From assembly GCF_025567365.1 (NCBI RefSeq), contig NZ_JAOQJG010000008.1, positions 3,361-67,360 of the forward strand: a stretch of 64,000 bases of DNA, written 5' to 3'. The notes under the pieces are model-generated. The model worked only from the letters and a program-made list of their open reading frames with translations, did no database searches and was not told the DNA's origin. Origin of the DNA: Anaerostipes amylophilus (GTDB lineage Bacteria > Bacillota > Clostridia > Lachnospirales > Lachnospiraceae). Each line of letters begins with the position of its first letter. Position 1 is the stretch's first letter. Shown one piece after another: positions 27,335-36,620 of the stretch. A program made the translations under genes and the position numbers.

Positions 27335-27898
27335 TTACTTCCAAAGTTTCAGCATTCCTGACATTATCGATGGATTTATGAAACTTTCCAGAATGCATCC
27401 CAGTATTATAAATATTATTTCAAACAGAATACTATAACGTAGAAGGAAGGAACTGCTTGTTTCATAAAGCATTTCTTCCTTTTTTTCTTCTTGAAAATTT
27501 CGTTTTATGAGCAAAATAAGGCTCATTCCATATAAAATAAACTGCGGAAACAAACTCAAAAGCACAAGAAATAATCCTCTCATTCCCATCTGTATGATCT
27601 GAAGTGATAACATCGAACCTAGAAAAAATGCCATACTAAACGTAAATCCGTACAAAAAAATCCATGGTTTTAATAAATATCCTGCCAGATAGATCATTGC
27701 ATACTGTTTCACACGTTTAAATAGAATATAAAAAAATAAGCTCATGCTTGCACTATATAATTTCTGATTATGAAATACCAGATATTGCACCTGCCCTCCA
27801 TATGCAAGATAATCCTGATATATAAAATTCGTAAACAAACTTCCTAGGATCAGACCTGCTATGATCCATAATCCTGAAAAAAATTTCTCTTTATCCAC
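27335..27898 (-). CDS. spoIIM: stage II sporulation protein M-like membrane protein
   Basis: 187-aa membrane protein with about five helices. It matches SpoIIM in size, topology and the C-terminal motif before the last loop (IILGCILESFINPSIM; the family has a similar Glu-containing helix end). SpoIIM works with SpoIID and SpoIIP in the peptidoglycan remodelling of engulfment. The neighbouring nudix gene supports the call: spoIIM and nudF are adjacent in Bacillus as well. I choose the GTG at 27898, preceded by GGGAGG at good spacing, over the ATG at 27919. Confidence 0.75.
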   Translation of the reverse strand: MDKEKFFSGLWIIAGLILGSLFTNFIYQDYLAYGGQVQYLVFHNQKLYSASMSLFFYILFKRVKQYAMIYLAGYLLKPWIFLYGFTFSMAFFLGSMLSLQIIQMGMRGLFLVLLSLFPQFILYGMSLILLIKRNFQEEKKEEMLYETSSSFLLRYSILFEIIFIILGCILESFINPSIMSGMLKLWK

Positions 27899-27983
27899 AC
27901 ATTTCCCTCCCTGCCTCATTATATCATATGCAGTGCCTGTCTTTTATATTCTATTTTATTAGATGCTTCTCTGATGTATAAAT

Positions 27984-28514
27984 TTACTTCTCCATATTAA
28001 GATATCCAAGAACTCCTGATATCGTCTTTGCATCGATGATCTTTCCTGAAAAGATCATATCTTTGATCTCATCTGTTGTATATTCTTCTACGTCAATAAA
28101 CTCATCTTCATCAAGATGCTGCTTCGATGGCTTTAGATCCGTTGCAACATAAATTGGTATCTTTTCATCACAAAAACCTATCGCTGTGATCACAGTCATC
28201 AGATGTTGCATATGTCCTGCAATGTATCCTGTTTCCTCTTCAATCTCTCTTGTGACACATTCAAGTGGTGTCTCCCCTGGTTCAATTCCTCCAGCTGGAA
28301 TTTCAAGTGTTTCCTGATCAAGTGCATTGCGGTATTGTCTTACAAGTAGGATCGTTCCTTTGTCGGTGACTGGAACAACTGCTGCCGCACCTTTATGTTT
28401 TACAAGATCCCATGTGACTACTTTTCCACTTGGAAGTTTCACAATATCTTCGTAAAATCCAACAACTTTTCCTTGATGCATCAGGCGCTGTTCTAATTTC
28501 TCGTATCCTTTCAT
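27984..28514 (-). CDS. nudF: ADP-ribose pyrophosphatase (Nudix)
   Basis: 176-aa nudix hydrolase splitting ADP-ribose to AMP and ribose 5-phosphate. The nudix box, GGIEPGETPLECVTREIEEE at residues 75-94 and ending TGY, is intact. The preceding VRQYRNALDQETLEIPAG is typical of ADP-ribose-specific members. The ATG at 28514 has AAGGAGA upstream; eight extra codons of the longer frame are not needed. It lies 85 bases before spoIIM, same strand. Confidence 0.9.
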   Translation of the reverse strand: MKGYEKLEQRLMHQGKVVGFYEDIVKLPSGKVVTWDLVKHKGAAAVVPVTDKGTILLVRQYRNALDQETLEIPAGGIEPGETPLECVTREIEEETGYIAGHMQHLMTVITAIGFCDEKIPIYVATDLKPSKQHLDEDEFIDVEEYTTDEIKDMIFSGKIIDAKTISGVLGYLNMEK

Positions 28515-28566
28515 GATTCTATCTCCTTTTCTATCCATTCTCTACTGTTAATATTCCTATTAATTG

Positions 28567-28593
28567 GAAAAAGCGATAGATTTCTCTATCGCT
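28567..28593 (-). terminator. terminator after rny
   Basis: Perfect 9-bp stem AGCGATAGA/TCTATCGCT with a 4-base loop and a minus-strand T-run, just after the rny stop. Confidence 0.88.
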
Positions 28594-28598
28594 TCTTG

Positions 28599-30146
28599 TT
28601 ATTTCGCATAGTCAACAACTCGTGACTCTCTGATCACATTAACCTTGATCTGTCCTGGATAATCCAGATTCTCTTCGATCTGATTTGAAATATCTCTCGC
28701 CAGTAAGATCATATCATCGTCACTGATTTGTTCAGGAACTACCATAACTCGAATTTCTCGACCTGCCTGAATTGCAAAAGTTTTATCAACACCCTGGAAG
28801 GAGTCTGCAATCTCTTCCAGCTGTTTTAATCTTGTTGTATAACTTTCCAGTGTCTCGCTTCTTGCACCTGGACGTGCTGCTGAGATTGCATCAGCTGCCT
28901 GTACCAGACATGCGATCAATGATTCTGGCTCCTCATCACCATGATGAGATGCCACTGCATTGATGACAATTGGATTCTCCTTATACTTCTTACACAGATT
29001 CACACCGAGTTCTACGTGAGAACCTTCTACTTCGTGATCGATTGATTTACCGATGTCATGAAGCAGACCTGCTCTCTTGGCCATTCTTACATCGACACCG
29101 ATCTCTGCTGCTAAAAGTCCGGATAACTGTGCAACTTCCATGGAATGTTTTAATGCATTCTGTCCATAGCTTGTACGGAACTTCATTCTTCCAAGAAGTC
29201 TTACAAGCTCTGGATGGATTCCATGAACCCCAAGTTCTAATGTTGCTGCTTCTCCTTCTTCGCGCATCATAGTTTCGACTTCTTTTGTCGCTTTCTCAAC
29301 CATCTCCTCGATGCGTGCTGGATGAATTCTTCCATCCACGATCAGTTTCTCTAAGGCGATTCTTGCAATCTCTCGTCGAACCGGATTAAAGCTTGACAGT
29401 ACAACTGCTTCCGGTGTATCATCGATAATCAATTCAACCCCAGTAGCGTTCTCAATGGAACGGATATTACGTCCTTCACGACCGATGATTCTTCCCTTCA
29501 TCTCATCGTTTGGAAGCTGTACCAACGAAATCGTTGTCTCAGCCACATGATCAACTGCACACTTCTGAATCGCAGTTACCACATATTCTTTGGCTTTCTT
29601 TCTGGCATCTTCTTTCGCTCTTGTCTCCATCTCTTTGACATACATTGCTGTCTCGTGTTTCACATCTTCTTTTACTGCTGATAATAATTGCTCTTTTGCC
29701 TGATCAGAGGTCAATCCGGAAATTCTTTCCAGTTCCTGTAGATGTTTTGCCTGCAGTTCCTGCAACTGAGCTTTCTCTGTTTCAATGTTCTTCTCTTTCG
29801 ATGCTAATGACTGTTCTTTGCGCTCTAATGTTGTAGCTTTCTTCTCTACAGTCTCTTCTTTAGAGAGAACTCTCTGCTCATACTTCTGCAGTTCTGCCCT
29901 GCGTTCTTTTGTCTCTTTTTCAAAGTCATGTCTCGCTTTTATAGTTTCTTCTTTTACTTCCAAAGAAGCTTCACGTTTCTTCGCATCCGCTGCTTTGATT
30001 GCTTCATCTATAATCTCTCTTGCTTTATCTTCTGCATTACCGATTGTGATCTCCATCGCCTTCTTGCTTCTTGTATTAGCAATATAGACAGATACCGGTA
30101 CAGCGATAACCAGAGTTGCGATAATGGCTATAATAATACCAACCAC
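28599..30146 (-). CDS. rny: ribonuclease Y
   Basis: Membrane-tethered endoribonuclease that starts mRNA decay in Firmicutes. 515 aa. N-terminal helix at residues 2-22 (IIIAIIATLVIAVPVSVYIA), then a long coiled coil to about 200 (KKREASLEVKEE and similar), a KH domain (MKGRIIGREGRNIRSIE) and an HD domain (AGLLHDIGKSIDHEVEGSH), ending KVNVIRESRVVDYAK as in the family. Stands alone between its own promoter and terminator. Confidence 0.97.
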   Translation of the reverse strand: MVGIIIAIIATLVIAVPVSVYIANTRSKKAMEITIGNAEDKAREIIDEAIKAADAKKREASLEVKEETIKARHDFEKETKERRAELQKYEQRVLSKEETVEKKATTLERKEQSLASKEKNIETEKAQLQELQAKHLQELERISGLTSDQAKEQLLSAVKEDVKHETAMYVKEMETRAKEDARKKAKEYVVTAIQKCAVDHVAETTISLVQLPNDEMKGRIIGREGRNIRSIENATGVELIIDDTPEAVVLSSFNPVRREIARIALEKLIVDGRIHPARIEEMVEKATKEVETMMREEGEAATLELGVHGIHPELVRLLGRMKFRTSYGQNALKHSMEVAQLSGLLAAEIGVDVRMAKRAGLLHDIGKSIDHEVEGSHVELGVNLCKKYKENPIVINAVASHHGDEEPESLIACLVQAADAISAARPGARSETLESYTTRLKQLEEIADSFQGVDKTFAIQAGREIRVMVVPEQISDDDMILLARDISNQIEENLDYPGQIKVNVIRESRVVDYAK

Positions 30147-30190
30147 AGGTTTCCTCCTTATTCAATTTTTTGTGTATTCACACTTATCTA

Positions 30191-30219
30191 ATTCTATATG
30201 TTTTCAACATAAAAGTCAA
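30191..30219 (-). promoter_or_regulatory. promoter of rny
   Basis: -35 TTGACT (30214-30219), 17-base spacer, -10 TAGAAT (30191-30196). The -35 overlaps the stop codon of the GH13 gene. Confidence 0.65.
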
Positions 30220-31532
30220 GGAAGGGATACCTCTTCTGTTCGAATTATCATTGCTGTTTTTCCTTTGATCACAAGTCCTCCTCCAAAATCTACAGATTCT
30301 CCTATAATCAGATCTGTTCCGCATCCGGCCTGTGCATCAAAATGTGCTGTAAATTCATTATCTCCACAGTTCATTGCAAATATGATACGGTCTTCATTTG
30401 TTCTTCTCTGGAAAACAAGAACATCTGGTGCGATCGCTAACTGTAAATAATCTCCGTATTTTAATGCTGGTGACCCCTCTCTTACCTTTGCAAGCTTTGC
30501 AATATAATCTGTCAGTTCATTTTCCACTAAGTCTTCTTTGTGGATTCTTGGACGAAGGCTGTCATCGCTTCCTTGCTCTTTCTTTCCTTCCATTCCCCAT
30601 TCACTTCCATAATACACTCCGGGAACCCCTGGCATTGCAAACTCCATTGCATAGATCAATGGTAAATGTTCTTTGTCCTCTAACTGACTTGCAATTCTTT
30701 CTACATCATGATTATCGACAAAGTTATATAACGGAAGTCCTTTATATAATGTCCATTCCTCTGGTCCAAACTGACGATTTAAAGAATATCCGATCTCATG
30801 CATATTGTGTGTGTTAAAACTTGAATAAAGTCCTTTGTAACATTCATAATTTGTTACAGAATCAAGTAAATCCGGATTCACAAGCTGTGTGTAATCTCCA
30901 TGAAGCATTTCCCCGATCATTATAAATTCTGGATTCTTGCTGTGAACAAAATCTACTAATGCTTTCATAAAGTTTCTATTTAACATATAAGCAACATCAA
31001 GTCTTAATCCATCAATTCCAAGTTCATCCATCCATTTCCCAACGGATTCTAATAAATAATTTCGAACCTGCTCATTATCAAGATTTAATTTAACAAGTTC
31101 AAAATGTCCTTCCCATCCTTCATACCAGAATCCATCATCATAACAGCTGTTTCCGTCAAAATTGATATAAAACCAGTCTTTGTATGGAGAGTCCCATTTC
31201 TTTTCTTTCACATCCTCAAATGCAAAGAACTCTCTTCCCACATGGTTAAATACTCCATCTAAGATCACTTGAATTCCTTCTTTGTGCATCGCATTACACA
31301 TTGTCTTAAAGTCTTCATTTGTTCCAAGTCTTTCATCGATCAGCTGATAATCTTTCGTATCATATCCGTGGTCACTTGATGAAAATACCGGTGAAAAGTA
31401 AACAGCATTCATTCCTAATTTCTTAATGTGTGGAATCCAGTCGATCATCTCTAAAATTCCATGGGAAGGTTGCCCATCTGTTAATGCTCGTAGTGGAAAC
31501 ACCTGATAAATCATTAATTCGTTCATTTTCAT
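30216..31532 (-). CDS. GH13 alpha-glucosidase/alpha-amylase-family enzyme
   Basis: 438-aa intracellular glycoside hydrolase of family 13; no signal peptide. Conserved regions: DGVFNHVG near 92-99, catalytic nucleophile Asp179 in GLRLD, acid/base Glu208 in MIGE, and transition-state Asp276 in NHD. The short B domain and missing C-terminal modules suggest action on maltodextrins or cyclomaltodextrins taken up from outside. It follows the ABC permease gene by 18 bases, but no sugar transporter or regulator is adjacent, so the physiological substrate is uncertain. Confidence 0.88.
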   Translation of the reverse strand: MKMNELMIYQVFPLRALTDGQPSHGILEMIDWIPHIKKLGMNAVYFSPVFSSSDHGYDTKDYQLIDERLGTNEDFKTMCNAMHKEGIQVILDGVFNHVGREFFAFEDVKEKKWDSPYKDWFYINFDGNSCYDDGFWYEGWEGHFELVKLNLDNEQVRNYLLESVGKWMDELGIDGLRLDVAYMLNRNFMKALVDFVHSKNPEFIMIGEMLHGDYTQLVNPDLLDSVTNYECYKGLYSSFNTHNMHEIGYSLNRQFGPEEWTLYKGLPLYNFVDNHDVERIASQLEDKEHLPLIYAMEFAMPGVPGVYYGSEWGMEGKKEQGSDDSLRPRIHKEDLVENELTDYIAKLAKVREGSPALKYGDYLQLAIAPDVLVFQRRTNEDRIIFAMNCGDNEFTAHFDAQAGCGTDLIIGESVDFGGGLVIKGKTAMIIRTEEVSLP

Positions 31533-31550
31533 AGTCTCTTTTCCTTTCTG

Positions 31551-34500
31551 TCACTCTGTGCTTTTCAATGATTCTACCATATCAATCTTCTTTAGTTGGA
31601 AATACATAAAGAAGTTTACGAGAATCGAAAAAGCAATTGTTAGTAAAATACTGTAAACATAGCTTGGAAGATAAATCTGTCTTCCAAACATGATCAAGTC
31701 AACTTCCGTTGTGAAGATTACATATTTGTGTAAAAGAATCCCCAAAATAATTCCTGCGATCGTTCCTAAGATCGTCAACAAAATATTCTCACGATAAACA
31801 TAAGCGCCGACTTCTCCATCATAAAATCCTAACACTTTGATCGTTGCGAGTTCCATTCTTCGCTCTGAAATATTGATATTATTCAAGTTATATAATACCA
31901 CAAATGCAAGTAATCCTGCTGATACGATTAATACAACAACAACAATATTTAGATTATTTACCATATCTTCCATCGTCTTTGCGTCATCAGATGAAAAATG
32001 AAGTGCTGAAGCCTCATCTTTTGTAAGAATCTTCTTTCCATTTTCCTGCATCTTTTTCTTAGATATATTCTTTTCGATACAATATATACCTGTTGGATCT
32101 GCTTTTTTGTGATACAATCTGGCATATAATTTCGGTGTCATGTATACTTTGTGTTGCAGATAATTTTCTGTGATCTGACTGATTTTTGCCTTAATGCTTC
32201 GATCACCTGATTTCTTGATCGTTATCGTATCTCCTTTGCTCACACCGAGTAGTGATGCTGCTTTCTCTGTCAGAATGATTCCTTCATCATCTAACTTATA
32301 TTTGGTCTTACTCTTTCTATCCTGTAATGTAATATATCCGTTAAAATCGTCTTTTGACATTGGGAGGATCATCGTTGCATCTTGTTTTTCACCATTTGCA
32401 CGGATCGTTACCGCAGATTCACTAACTTCCATTAAATCTGTCATGTGATCTTGTTTTTTCGTCCAGTTTACAAATTCTTCTTTCTTAGCTTTTTTTATTC
32501 CATCTTTGTATGTGATAGAAAAATCATAGGTGATGATCTCTCCGTACTGATTCTTTGAAATTGCTGAAATCGAATCTTTAATTCCAAATCCCAATAGCAA
32601 CAACGCCATACAGCCGCCAATTCCAAAGATCGTCATAAAGAATCGTTTCTTATAACGGAACAGATTTCGCATCGTTGCTTTCCAGATAAAGCTTAACCGT
32701 TTCCATACAAATGGAATCCGTTCTAACAGGATTCGTTTTCCTTCTTTCGGTGCCACAGGACGCATCAGCTGAGCTGGCTTCTCTTTTAATTCTTTGTAAC
32801 ATGCAGATAGCACTGCGAATACAACAACCCCGACAGCAAGTCCTGTTGCCATAACTGAATATTCTGTTTCCAATGGTGTATACACATCTCCAAGCCCCGT
32901 ATACATCATCTTATAGGCATTGATAATGATCCACGGAAGAAGCTTTTCACCGATCACTGCCCCAAGAATACTTCCTGTAAGTGTTGCTGCCAACGCATAA
33001 CTGACATATTTCATTGCAATATGAAATCCACTGTACCCGAGAGCTTTCATCATTCCGATCTGTGTTCTTTGTTCCTCAACCATACGTGTCATTGCCGTTA
33101 AACTTACCAACGCTGCCACTAAGAAAAAAATAACTGGAACAACCTGTCCAAGTGCTGCAATTCTGTCTGCTTCCTGTCCGTATTCAACATAAGACTGCAT
33201 CTTTTCACGATTCAAAATATACCATTTGCCTTGTTTGATATTCTTTACATCTTCTTTAGCATCTTTGATCTTATTCTCGGCATCTTTTAATTTCTTCTCG
33301 GCTTTCTTTCTTGACTTCTTTAACTTCTTCTCTCCATCATCAAGCTTTCTTTCTGCTTCTTTGATCTTGGTTGCTCCTGAATCAATCTGCTTTTGTGCTG
33401 TTACTAATTTTGCTTCATTTGACTCTATTGTCTGTTTAGCTGTCTTTAACTGACTGCTTTTCTGATTCAGTGTTCTTTCTGCATTTACAATCTTTGTCTG
33501 TGCTGCTTTTAACTGTTTTTTTCCAGAAGTGATCTGTGCCTTTGCTGTCTTTATCTGTTGCTTTCCTGCATTGATCTGTATCATAGAAGCCTGTGCTTCC
33601 TGCTCTGTGATCGCTCCTGCCTGTAGCGCCTGATTGATCTGTTGTTCTTTTTTCTCTAACTGCTGCTCCTGTTCTTTTATTTTAGCTTCCTGTGTGTCAA
33701 GCTGGCTGCTTTTTGTTTTGATTGTCTGTTTCTGTGTCTTTAACTGTTTTCTTGCACTGCTGATCTGTTTGATTCCTGACTGATACTGTGCTTTCGCTGT
33801 CTGAATCTGTGATTTTGCACTTGCAAGTTTTTTCTTGCTTTGTTCTAATTCAGATTTGGAATCATTGATCTTTTGTCTTGAATCTTTCAGCTCCTTATCT
33901 GCCTTATCTAGTTTATTTAAGACTTTTTTACGTTCTTTTTTAAATGTCTTTTCTTTCTTGGAAATCTTATCAGAGGCTTCTTTCCAAACAGAACTTAAAC
34001 GCTTCTTATTCTCGTCCTTGGAAATGTCTTTCAGCTGATCTTCTAACTCTTTTACTTTATCCTTATATGCATCGCTGTATGCTCTTTCTGATTTGGCACC
34101 CTTTGCTGTAAGATAAACTTCTGTATAAATGTCAGAGGAAAATTCTGATTGCTTAACAATGATAAATCCAGATAATGTTCCAGTTTCAATTGTTGTGCTT
34201 CCTCTTGATCTTGACAGATATTCTGCTGATCTTCCAATAGCTGTGATCTTATATGTCGTATCATTTAAGGTATCTTTAAGATCATCCTCTGTTCCTGAAG
34301 ATAACTCCAAAATATCTCCAATTTTTAATCCATTCTGAGTCGCATACCATTCATCCACAAGGCATTCCCCTGACTTCTTCGGGAGCTTTCCTTGTACGAT
34401 CGTAATCTGGTTTAATTTCTTCGTCTCTGCCACGACTTTCACTGCGTGTTCGTCGTCACTTCCCTGCTTCTTTGATATAACATCTGTAGAATGACCGCCT

Positions 34501-34760
34501 TCGATATCCGCTGTTTTCGAAAGCTTCTTCATCGATTCCAGATTCTCCTTAGATATTCCCAAAGTTCCCATCACTTTCACGTCCATAAGTTTCGAATCAT
34601 CAAACTGATGGTCTGCTGTGATATGCATATCTTTCTGTGTTACACGGATACCTGCATAAAATGCAACCCCAAGTACCACAATAAAAAAGATGGACAGAAA
34701 TCTTGGAAGCGTACCTGTGATCGTTCTGTATATATCTTTGTGTAATGCTGTCTTTTTCAT
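31551..34760 (-). CDS. ABC exporter permease with two FtsX domains and a long coiled-coil insert
   Basis: 1069-aa membrane protein of the MacB/FtsX type. First helix at about residues 19-40 (LPRFLSIFFIVVLGVAFYAG), a large extracytoplasmic region, three helices of FtsX domain 1 (VVPVIFFLVAALVSLTAMTR), a second MacB-like unit and a final three-helix FtsX domain (VVVVLIVSAGLLAFVVLYNL). Between roughly 250 and 520 lies a Lys/Gln-rich coiled coil made of repeated QIxxAKxQ-type heptads. The ATG at 34760 has AGGGAAG upstream; the longer frame would overlap the ATPase gene. Likely an exporter or envelope mechanotransmitter, not an importer; substrate unknown. Confidence 0.88.
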   Translation of the reverse strand: MKKTALHKDIYRTITGTLPRFLSIFFIVVLGVAFYAGIRVTQKDMHITADHQFDDSKLMDVKVMGTLGISKENLESMKKLSKTADIEGGHSTDVISKKQGSDDEHAVKVVAETKKLNQITIVQGKLPKKSGECLVDEWYATQNGLKIGDILELSSGTEDDLKDTLNDTTYKITAIGRSAEYLSRSRGSTTIETGTLSGFIIVKQSEFSSDIYTEVYLTAKGAKSERAYSDAYKDKVKELEDQLKDISKDENKKRLSSVWKEASDKISKKEKTFKKERKKVLNKLDKADKELKDSRQKINDSKSELEQSKKKLASAKSQIQTAKAQYQSGIKQISSARKQLKTQKQTIKTKSSQLDTQEAKIKEQEQQLEKKEQQINQALQAGAITEQEAQASMIQINAGKQQIKTAKAQITSGKKQLKAAQTKIVNAERTLNQKSSQLKTAKQTIESNEAKLVTAQKQIDSGATKIKEAERKLDDGEKKLKKSRKKAEKKLKDAENKIKDAKEDVKNIKQGKWYILNREKMQSYVEYGQEADRIAALGQVVPVIFFLVAALVSLTAMTRMVEEQRTQIGMMKALGYSGFHIAMKYVSYALAATLTGSILGAVIGEKLLPWIIINAYKMMYTGLGDVYTPLETEYSVMATGLAVGVVVFAVLSACYKELKEKPAQLMRPVAPKEGKRILLERIPFVWKRLSFIWKATMRNLFRYKKRFFMTIFGIGGCMALLLLGFGIKDSISAISKNQYGEIITYDFSITYKDGIKKAKKEEFVNWTKKQDHMTDLMEVSESAVTIRANGEKQDATMILPMSKDDFNGYITLQDRKSKTKYKLDDEGIILTEKAASLLGVSKGDTITIKKSGDRSIKAKISQITENYLQHKVYMTPKLYARLYHKKADPTGIYCIEKNISKKKMQENGKKILTKDEASALHFSSDDAKTMEDMVNNLNIVVVVLIVSAGLLAFVVLYNLNNINISERRMELATIKVLGFYDGEVGAYVYRENILLTILGTIAGIILGILLHKYVIFTTEVDLIMFGRQIYLPSYVYSILLTIAFSILVNFFMYFQLKKIDMVESLKSTE

Positions 34761-34782
34761 ACGCACTTCCCTGCCATTCTTT

Positions 34783-35484
34783 CTACCATTCAATCGTTTC
34801 CACCAGCTGTGGATTGTCATTTATCGTAATGTTACTGATCTTTCCATTTTTCATCTCGATCACACGGTCTGCCATTGGTGCAATTGCAAGGTTATGTGTA
34901 ATAACCACAACTGTTTTACCTTTCTTATGACAAGTATCCTGAAGTAATTTTAAAATGGATTTTCCTGTCTGATAATCAAGTGCTCCTGTCGGCTCATCAC
35001 AAAGTAGTATCTTGGGATTCTTAGCAAGCGCACGCGCAATGGATACTCTCTGCTGTTCTCCTCCAGATAACTGTGCCGGAAAGTTATTCAGTCTGTGTCC
35101 AAGTCCTACATCTTTCAGTACTTCTTCTGCATCCAGTGGATCTTTGCTGATCTGAAGTGCTAATTCCACATTCTCTGTTGCAGTCAGATTCGGAACCAGA
35201 TTATAAAACTGAAAAACGAATCCGATATCGTCTCTACGATACCCTGTCAGCTGTTTTTTATTCCATTTGGAGATATCTTTTCCATCTACAAAAACAGCGC
35301 CACTGGTTGCAGTATCCATACCACCTAAAATATTCAATACGGTAGTCTTTCCTGCACCACTGGCGCCAATGATCAAGGCAAACTCACCCTTATTCACCGT
35401 AAAATCAATCCCGTCTACGGCTTTGGTGATCACCTCTCCTGTCTTATATATTTTCTTTACATTTTCTAACCGAATCAATTCCAT
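34783..35484 (-). CDS. ABC transporter ATP-binding protein (LolD/MacB type)
   Basis: 233-aa ATPase partner of the permease 22 bases downstream. Walker A GASGAGKT at 40-47, Q-loop FQFYNL, signature LSGGEQQR, Walker B ILLCDEPTGALD, and switch His in VVITHN. The GALD form and length place it in the MacB/LolD/BceA group. Confidence 0.95.
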   Translation of the reverse strand: MELIRLENVKKIYKTGEVITKAVDGIDFTVNKGEFALIIGASGAGKTTVLNILGGMDTATSGAVFVDGKDISKWNKKQLTGYRRDDIGFVFQFYNLVPNLTATENVELALQISKDPLDAEEVLKDVGLGHRLNNFPAQLSGGEQQRVSIARALAKNPKILLCDEPTGALDYQTGKSILKLLQDTCHKKGKTVVVITHNLAIAPMADRVIEMKNGKISNITINDNPQLVETIEW

Positions 35485-35542
35485 AAATATGCTTCTCCTT
35501 TATAAAGAATTTTACCATATTTTGATTGATTCAGCCAGTCTC

Positions 35543-35716
35543 TTACTTAAACTGATTTAATGAATCATTATACTCATATCCAATGGATGAAAGTTTCTGT
35601 TTTATCTCATTTTCATCAAGATCAAGTGCTTTACACAGGTCCTCAAAGGAATCATAAAAATCCCTTAACTGGGTGTTAATATAACTTAGTAACATAACTG
35701 GGTCTTTTGGTATCAT
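35543..35716 (-). CDS. DUF4250 small protein
   Basis: 57-aa cytosolic protein, MIPKDPVMLLSYINTQLRD at the N-terminus, ending IGYEYNDSLNQFK. I recognise the DUF4250 family of Clostridia; its function is unknown. The middle (DSFEDLCKALDLDENEIKQK) looks like a short helix-turn-helix-like bundle. An excellent TAGGAG ribosome site precedes the ATG. It lies 11 bases after the stop of the zinc-ribbon/Yip1 gene and 58 bases before the ABC ATPase gene, all on the same strand. Confidence 0.85.
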   Translation of the reverse strand: MIPKDPVMLLSYINTQLRDFYDSFEDLCKALDLDENEIKQKLSSIGYEYNDSLNQFK

Positions 35717-35727
35717 CTTTGTGTCTC

Positions 35728-36600
35728 CTATAAGATATTACTTAAGAAATTAGTTGCTGACCCTGCTGCACTTCCTAATGCAGAGAATACAAATTCTTTC
35801 ATAATGAAATATGCTACAATTGCTCCTACGATCTCAACGATCAATGCGATGTAAGCAACTGCATTCTTATTTACACCAGGATAACTCATCATTGCCACCA
35901 TACTATAAATGAATGTCAGTACGCTTCCAACCAGCACGATCAAAACTGCAAACTGGTACATTCCAAGCAGTAATCCTAAAATTGCAAGAATCAATGCTAA
36001 AATTGATCCTAGAGATCTCATTCCAACAATCTGGCATGCCTGAAACCAGTTGATCTTTGCATGACCCATTGCATTCATAAGTCCGAGAATAACACCTGAA
36101 ATAATCAGAGATACGACAATTGACAAAATAACTCCATATCCAAAAAACTGTCCAAAAGATGGTGTCTGTCCCACATATCTTGACACTCCTAAAAAAGAGC
36201 TTACACCATTCAACGCTGTTGAAACGATTTTCTGAACAAATACATACAAATATAATCCTGCTAAAAGTGCCTGAATTCCCATAAGAATCAGCCCGTTTTT
36301 ACTGTTTTCATCTGCGACAGAAGATGCAAAACCTGTGCTTGGATGTTTGATCATCTCTAATGCTTGTGTAAAGAAATTCTTTGTCATGGCTGCTACATCA
36401 CTCTGATTTTGTTCAGATGCTGGGCCTTCATAATTGATTTCTTCATAGTTTGTATACTGCTGCTGTGTCTGCTGGCTTTCTGCCTGTGCAGTTTCTGACT
36501 GATATGCATTTTCCTGTGTATCTTCTGCATTCTGCTGTGTACAGATACAAGGCTGTCCGTTAATTAATTTTCTTCCACATTTTGTACAAAAGTTTGCCAT
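35728..36600 (-). CDS. zinc-ribbon, Yip1-like membrane protein
   Basis: 290-aa protein. A short zinc ribbon at the N-terminus (MANFCTKCGRKLINGQPCIC, Cys at 5, 8, 18 and 20) is followed by a Gln/Glu-rich linker to about 75 and a membrane part with about five helices (LILMGIQALLAGLYLYVFV, YGVILSIVVSLIISGVILGL and others) resembling Yip1/DUF domains. The ATG at 36600 has a GAGGAG site; the longer frame overlaps the gene upstream. The pairing with a second zinc-ribbon protein suggests a shared envelope function. Confidence 0.8.
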   Translation of the reverse strand: MANFCTKCGRKLINGQPCICTQQNAEDTQENAYQSETAQAESQQTQQQYTNYEEINYEGPASEQNQSDVAAMTKNFFTQALEMIKHPSTGFASSVADENSKNGLILMGIQALLAGLYLYVFVQKIVSTALNGVSSFLGVSRYVGQTPSFGQFFGYGVILSIVVSLIISGVILGLMNAMGHAKINWFQACQIVGMRSLGSILALILAILGLLLGMYQFAVLIVLVGSVLTFIYSMVAMMSYPGVNKNAVAYIALIVEIVGAIVAYFIMKEFVFSALGSAAGSATNFLSNIL

Positions 36601-36620
36601 AATATTCTCCTCTCTTCTCT

